From Rickettsia typhi (GTDB lineage: Bacteria > Pseudomonadota > Alphaproteobacteria > Rickettsiales > Deianiraeaceae), in assembly GCA_945876965.1 (NCBI GenBank), contig CAMCQG010000010.1, forward strand, positions 1 to 37,659: DNA of 37,659 nt, written 5' to 3'. The position numbers and the translations under genes were made by a program. The notes under the pieces were generated by a model. That model saw only the letters and a list, made by a program, of their open reading frames with translations, was not told the origin of the DNA and did not search any database. Shown one piece after another: positions 34,224-37,659 of this stretch. The number at the start of each line of letters is the position of its first letter. The first letter of the stretch is position 1.

Positions 34224-34964
34224 CTAATTTGCTCGCATCACATTATAATCTATAACATTGAGCATAATTTCAGCATCTTTTCCTTTTGCATTAGAATTTG
34301 GCAAATTAAAGATATAAGAAAGGGTAGCAATTTTATGTTGACCGTTTGAGATAAATTCAATCTGTGCATTTCTTGGTGGACCAGTTGGAATAAATTGATT
34401 AATAAAATGCTCAATAAAAGATTCATCGGCCATTATAAATTCAAATTTAATAATATTTATTTTTGTTTCAATATTGTTGCTCATTAACTTATCAGCTTTT
34501 CCATTTGAGATATTTAATTCTTCTTTAAAATCAGCAAAAATACGCTGAGATGAATATTTTTTAATAAAATCATTTTTTTCCTTTAAAACTTCAAATGCTT
34601 TTCTGCCATCTAAAATATATTGCTCTCTTTGTGTAATATAGTTTTTCAAAACAATTGATAAAATATTTTTTGCAGGAGTATCAAATTCTGTTAAATGAAT
34701 CTTATTTACATATGTATCCGAATCTCTAGATGTCTTTATTATCATTTGTTTAGTTTCTTCAAGCGGAAATAATGCATATGCAAAAGCAAGGGCAAAATAA
34801 ATGCTAATCCCATATGTTATAAAAAAAATAAAATATGCAACTCGCGATATAAAGGATGACAAAAATATATCGTTATACCATTTTTGGCTTTCTTCAAAAT
34901 ATATTCCACTCTCAATCATTTCATTCGATGCCAATATGTCCTCTTTTTGTATCTTAATTAACAT
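34224..34964 (-). CDS. VirB8-like type IV secretion system protein
   Basis: The 246-residue protein has the VirB8 layout: a short cytoplasmic N-terminus with SGIYFEESQKWYNDIFLSS (18-36), one membrane segment (about 41-64), and a periplasmic domain beginning FPLEETKQMI. The pattern LKNYITQREQYIL (106-118) is typical of VirB8, which forms the inner membrane core of the channel. Similarity is moderate, as in the divergent second VirB8 copies of Rickettsiales. Its start overlaps the ubiE stop by 7 bp. No virB9, virB10 or virD4 gene is next to it, so the T4SS genes are scattered. Confidence 0.75.
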   Translation of the reverse strand: MLIKIQKEDILASNEMIESGIYFEESQKWYNDIFLSSFISRVAYFIFFITYGISIYFALAFAYALFPLEETKQMIIKTSRDSDTYVNKIHLTEFDTPAKNILSIVLKNYITQREQYILDGRKAFEVLKEKNDFIKKYSSQRIFADFKEELNISNGKADKLMSNNIETKINIIKFEFIMADESFIEHFINQFIPTGPPRNAQIEFISNGQHKIATLSYIFNLPNSNAKGKDAEIMLNVIDYNVMRAN

Positions 34965-35647
34965 TTTTTAAAAATATAGATATTACAAGCACCAGCACAC
35001 AAACTAATTATTTCTTGTTTTTTAAATCCAGTACTTTGCATAATTTCTGAAATTTTTTGCGTTGTAGGAAAATCAATAATACTTTGTGCCAAATATTGAT
35101 ATGAATTATAATCTTTTACAACCATGTTTCCAATTGTTGGCAATATTTTTAAATATTTATCATAAAATGGCTGTAAAAATGCAGATTTTGTTTGTGGAGA
35201 AAATTCCATGCAATATAAAAATCCGTTTGGCTTTAAAACCCTATAAATTTCAGATAACCCATCTTCAATCGAAGTAAAATTTCGCAAACCAAACGACAAA
35301 GTGACAGCATCAAAAGAATTATCATCAAAAGGCATTTTTTCTGCCGCTGTTTTTATAAATTTTATATCGCTATTTAATAATTTTTGTTCTGCTTTTATAA
35401 GCATATCCGAGTCAGGGTCTGCACAGGTTAGATTTATATTATAAAATTTAGTTTTTTGCAACAACAAAACAGCAATATCACCGCTTCCAGTAGACAAATC
35501 TAAATAATCTCCGTTATTTATAATCTTAACTTGCTCAATTAAGGTTTTTTTCCAAATTCTATGCAAACCAAGACTCATTGCATCGTTCATAACATCATAA
35601 TAATTTGTAATTTTATTAAAAACCGAACGAATTTTATCTGTGTGCAT
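34958..35647 (-). CDS. ubiE: ubiquinone/menaquinone methyltransferase UbiE
   Basis: UbiE carries out the C-methylation in ubiquinone synthesis. The 229-residue protein has VFNKITNYYDVMNDAMSLGLHRIWK near the N-terminus, motif I DLSTGSGDIAVLL, and AAEKMPFDDNSFDAVTLSFGLRNF, all diagnostic. The frame is open to 35674; ATG 35647 is chosen as the family start and overlaps the Wzt-like ATPase stop by 14 bp. Stop and VirB8 start overlap by 7 bp. With nuoD and sdhD nearby it supports quinone-linked respiration. Confidence 0.93.
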   Translation of the reverse strand: MHTDKIRSVFNKITNYYDVMNDAMSLGLHRIWKKTLIEQVKIINNGDYLDLSTGSGDIAVLLLQKTKFYNINLTCADPDSDMLIKAEQKLLNSDIKFIKTAAEKMPFDDNSFDAVTLSFGLRNFTSIEDGLSEIYRVLKPNGFLYCMEFSPQTKSAFLQPFYDKYLKILPTIGNMVVKDYNSYQYLAQSIIDFPTTQKISEIMQSTGFKKQEIISLCAGACNIYIFKKC

Positions 35648-36401
35648 TTGTGTTATTTGTATAATTTTTATCAAAAAATTTTATCGCATCTTCAGTGCCC
35701 CCATAATAAATAATTTCACCTTTTTGCATAACATAACAGGTTGTGCAAAGCTCTTTTATATCCTCAATATCGTGACTTACGGTTATTGCAATATCAACTT
35801 TATTCCATAAATCCTTCATTTTATCACGAGATTTATGAATAAATCTTGAATCGCCGGTTGCAAAAACTTCATCAGTAATCAATATATTTCCAGATTGAAA
35901 TATATTAGCCGCAAAGGATAAACGAGCCAACATTCCAGAAGAATATTGATATAAAGGAATATTTCTTTGTTCTTCTAATTCGGCAAACAATAATATTTTT
36001 TCTAATAATTCATCGTTATATTCGTGATACCTATTTGTGTATATCATTAAAAGTTTAATATTATCAATAGCATCCAATGTGTGTATAAATTCTGCTCCAC
36101 ACCCAACCATTGATACGATTGTTCCGTTTTTTTCAACAACACCAGAAACAGGTGGGTAGGTTCCAACAATCACCCTCAGTAAAGATGTTTTACCGCAACC
36201 ATTTGCACCTAAAATTCCAATTCTATCACCCTTTTTTGCCTCAAAATTAATATTTTTTAATATTTTAATTTTCTTATCACAATTTAATTTTTTTTCTCTT
36301 GTATTAAAAATATTTATTAATCTATGTTTAATACCCATTCTACCAGCATTTACATTAAAACCTTCTACACTTAAATTTTGTAATTTTATAAATGAATTCA
36401 T
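35634..36401 (-). CDS. Wzt/TagH-type ABC transporter ATPase for polysaccharide export
   Basis: The 255-residue ATPase has Walker A GANGCGKTS (65-73), the signature YSSGMLARLSFA (153-164), Walker B ILITDEVFATGD (173-184) and switch His210. The YSSGM signature and the DEVxxxGD ending are typical of the ATPases that export O-antigen or teichoic acid with a two-component permease. It lacks the C-terminal carbohydrate-binding domain of O9a-type Wzt, so it is closer to KpsT/TagH. The permease partner (Wzm-like) is not in the window. It lies 6 bp after nuoD. Confidence 0.85.
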   Translation of the reverse strand: MNSFIKLQNLSVEGFNVNAGRMGIKHRLINIFNTREKKLNCDKKIKILKNINFEAKKGDRIGILGANGCGKTSLLRVIVGTYPPVSGVVEKNGTIVSMVGCGAEFIHTLDAIDNIKLLMIYTNRYHEYNDELLEKILLFAELEEQRNIPLYQYSSGMLARLSFAANIFQSGNILITDEVFATGDSRFIHKSRDKMKDLWNKVDIAITVSHDIEDIKELCTTCYVMQKGEIIYYGGTEDAIKFFDKNYTNNTNAHR

Positions 36402-36407
36402 ATTTTT

Positions 36408-37583
36408 TTATCTATCAATTTCACCAAAAACAACATCTTGTGTCGAAATAATCGCCACAACATCAGATAATAAATGACCGCTTGCCATCGCATCAAGTGC
36501 TTGCAAATGAGCAAAACCAGGGGCTCTTATATGGCAACGATACGGCTTATTGCTTCCATCAGAAACCAAATAAACACCAAATTCTCCCTTTGGTGCCTCA
36601 ATAGCTGTATAAATTTCACCTTTTGGAACATGATATCCCTCGCTATATAATTTGAAATGCTGAATAAGAGCTTCCATTGAATTTTTTATTTCCTCATGAC
36701 TTGGTGGTGCAATTTTTCTATCACCTGTCATAATTTCTCCATTTGGCATTTCTGAGATACATTGCTTTATAATCTTGACAGATTCTGTCATTTCGAGCAT
36801 CCTAATCAAAAATCTATCATAGCAATCGCCGTTTTTTCCAACAGGAATTTGAAAATCCATTTTATCATAAACTTCATATGGCTGTGATTTTCGTAAATCC
36901 CAAGCAATCCCCGAACCTCTAAGCATAACACCTGTAAAACCACGATTTAATGCCTCTTCTTTGCTTACGATTCCAATTCCAACAAGGCGTTGTTTAAAAA
37001 TTCTGTTATCAGATAAAATACTATCCGTATCTTTTAATCGCTCTTCAAAAACTGTGCAAAAATTTAAAATATCATCAAATAATTTGCCATCAACATCTTT
37101 GTGAACCCCGCCCGGCCTAATATACGCTGCATGCATTCTTGCTCCAGAAGCGCGCTCATAAAATTCCATCATTTTTTCTCTTTCTTCAAAAAGCCAACAA
37201 AGCGGGGTCATTGCACCAATATCTAATGCCTGAGTTGTAACCGCCATTATATGATTTAAAATTCGTGTTATTTCGGAAAAAAGAACACGCAAATATTGTG
37301 CACGAATTGGAACTTCAACCCCAAGTAGCTTTTCAACCGCCAAAGAAAAAGCATGCTCTTGACACATTGGAGACACATAATCTAGCCTATCAAAATAGGG
37401 TAAAGCCTGCATATAAGTCTTGTATTCTATAAGCTTTTCTGTTCCACGGTGTAAAAAACCAATATGAGGATCTGCTCTTTTAATGACCTCACCATCAAGA
37501 CTCAAAACAAGCTTTAACACGCCATGCGCCGCTGGATGTTGTGGGCCGAAATTCATTGTTATTTCTTTTGTTTTATTTGGCAT
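36408..37583 (-). CDS. nuoD: NADH-quinone oxidoreductase subunit D
   Basis: NuoD is the 49 kDa subunit of the complex I peripheral arm that, with NuoB, forms the quinone site. The 391-residue protein starts [21 protein letters not shown] and shows [29 protein letters not shown], and the C-terminal [11 protein letters not shown]...[18 protein letters not shown]. The frame is open to TTG 37601; ATG 37583 gives the normal start. In most genomes nuoC precedes and nuoE follows; here the next gene is an unrelated ABC ATPase, so the nuo operon is broken after nuoD. The 76 bp to the window end are AT-rich and show no gene. Confidence 0.98.
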   Translation of the reverse strand: MPNKTKEITMNFGPQHPAAHGVLKLVLSLDGEVIKRADPHIGFLHRGTEKLIEYKTYMQALPYFDRLDYVSPMCQEHAFSLAVEKLLGVEVPIRAQYLRVLFSEITRILNHIMAVTTQALDIGAMTPLCWLFEEREKMMEFYERASGARMHAAYIRPGGVHKDVDGKLFDDILNFCTVFEERLKDTDSILSDNRIFKQRLVGIGIVSKEEALNRGFTGVMLRGSGIAWDLRKSQPYEVYDKMDFQIPVGKNGDCYDRFLIRMLEMTESVKIIKQCISEMPNGEIMTGDRKIAPPSHEEIKNSMEALIQHFKLYSEGYHVPKGEIYTAIEAPKGEFGVYLVSDGSNKPYRCHIRAPGFAHLQALDAMASGHLLSDVVAIISTQDVVFGEIDR

Positions 37584-37659
37584 ATTTTTTATACTAAGCA
37601 AAAAAAATCTATTTTTATTTTTTTAAAAAGCAACATAAATATTTAAATCATATTTTTTT

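Overview
The window is a compact, strongly AT-rich bacterial chromosome segment. Most genes are housekeeping genes of alphaproteobacterial type: an NDUFA12-like complex I subunit, NuoD, SdhD, UbiE, FtsH, GrpE, HscB, RseP, PlsX, PlsY, FolD, CysS, TrhO, S10 and LptD. A VirB8-like protein of a type IV secretion system, a lone GTA/phage-like terminase, several MFS carriers and the low GC point to a Rickettsiales-like, host-associated alphaproteobacterium. LptD implies an LPS outer membrane. tRNA-His carries an encoded G-1 and C73, unlike the Rhizobiales/Rhodobacterales/Caulobacterales group. The family cannot be fixed from sequence reading alone.

Layout. 1-3.8 kb: a partial gene, an NDUFA12-like gene convergent with a BaiN-type flavoprotein, and ftsH. 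3.8-10 kb (minus): an 878-residue P-loop protein with degenerate SF2-helicase motifs, a WecA-like sugar-phosphate transferase, tRNA-His and a giant prepilin-like protein. 10.2-14.6 kb: tRNA-Cys and plsX (plus), then rpsJ-lptD (minus). 14.7-17.9 kb: an operon of three MFS-type membrane proteins (plus). 17.9-24.4 kb (minus): trhO, a methyltransferase, an LPP20-like lipoprotein, a SulP-carbonic anhydrase fusion, a lone terminase and hscB. 24.4-25.9 kb (plus): plsY-folD. 25.9-37.6 kb (minus): an ABC exporter, grpE, cysS, an Abi/HEPN-like gene, an SRP-RNA-like element, a GT10 fucosyltransferase-like gene, sdhD, a DUF262/DUF1524 (GmrSD-like) gene, rseP, virB8, ubiE, a Wzt-like ATPase and nuoD.

Several functions fit together as cell-surface work: LptD, the WecA-like transferase, the Wzt-like ATPase, the GT10 enzyme, the lipoprotein and the giant pilin. 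PlsX and PlsY supply the acyl-phosphate route to phospholipid. Complex I, complex II and ubiquinone synthesis support respiration.

The least ordinary items are: an SRP-RNA-like rod at about 29950-30030 that lacks the conserved GGAA-tetraloop domain and is preceded by a good promoter; the 878-residue helicase-like protein; the 738-residue prepilin; an rpsJ detached from the S10 operon; and two isolated defence-type genes (Abi/HEPN and DUF262) sitting between housekeeping genes. Gene starts were moved from the longest reading frame where an upstream start would be TTG, overlap a tRNA or run into a neighbour; these cases are noted.
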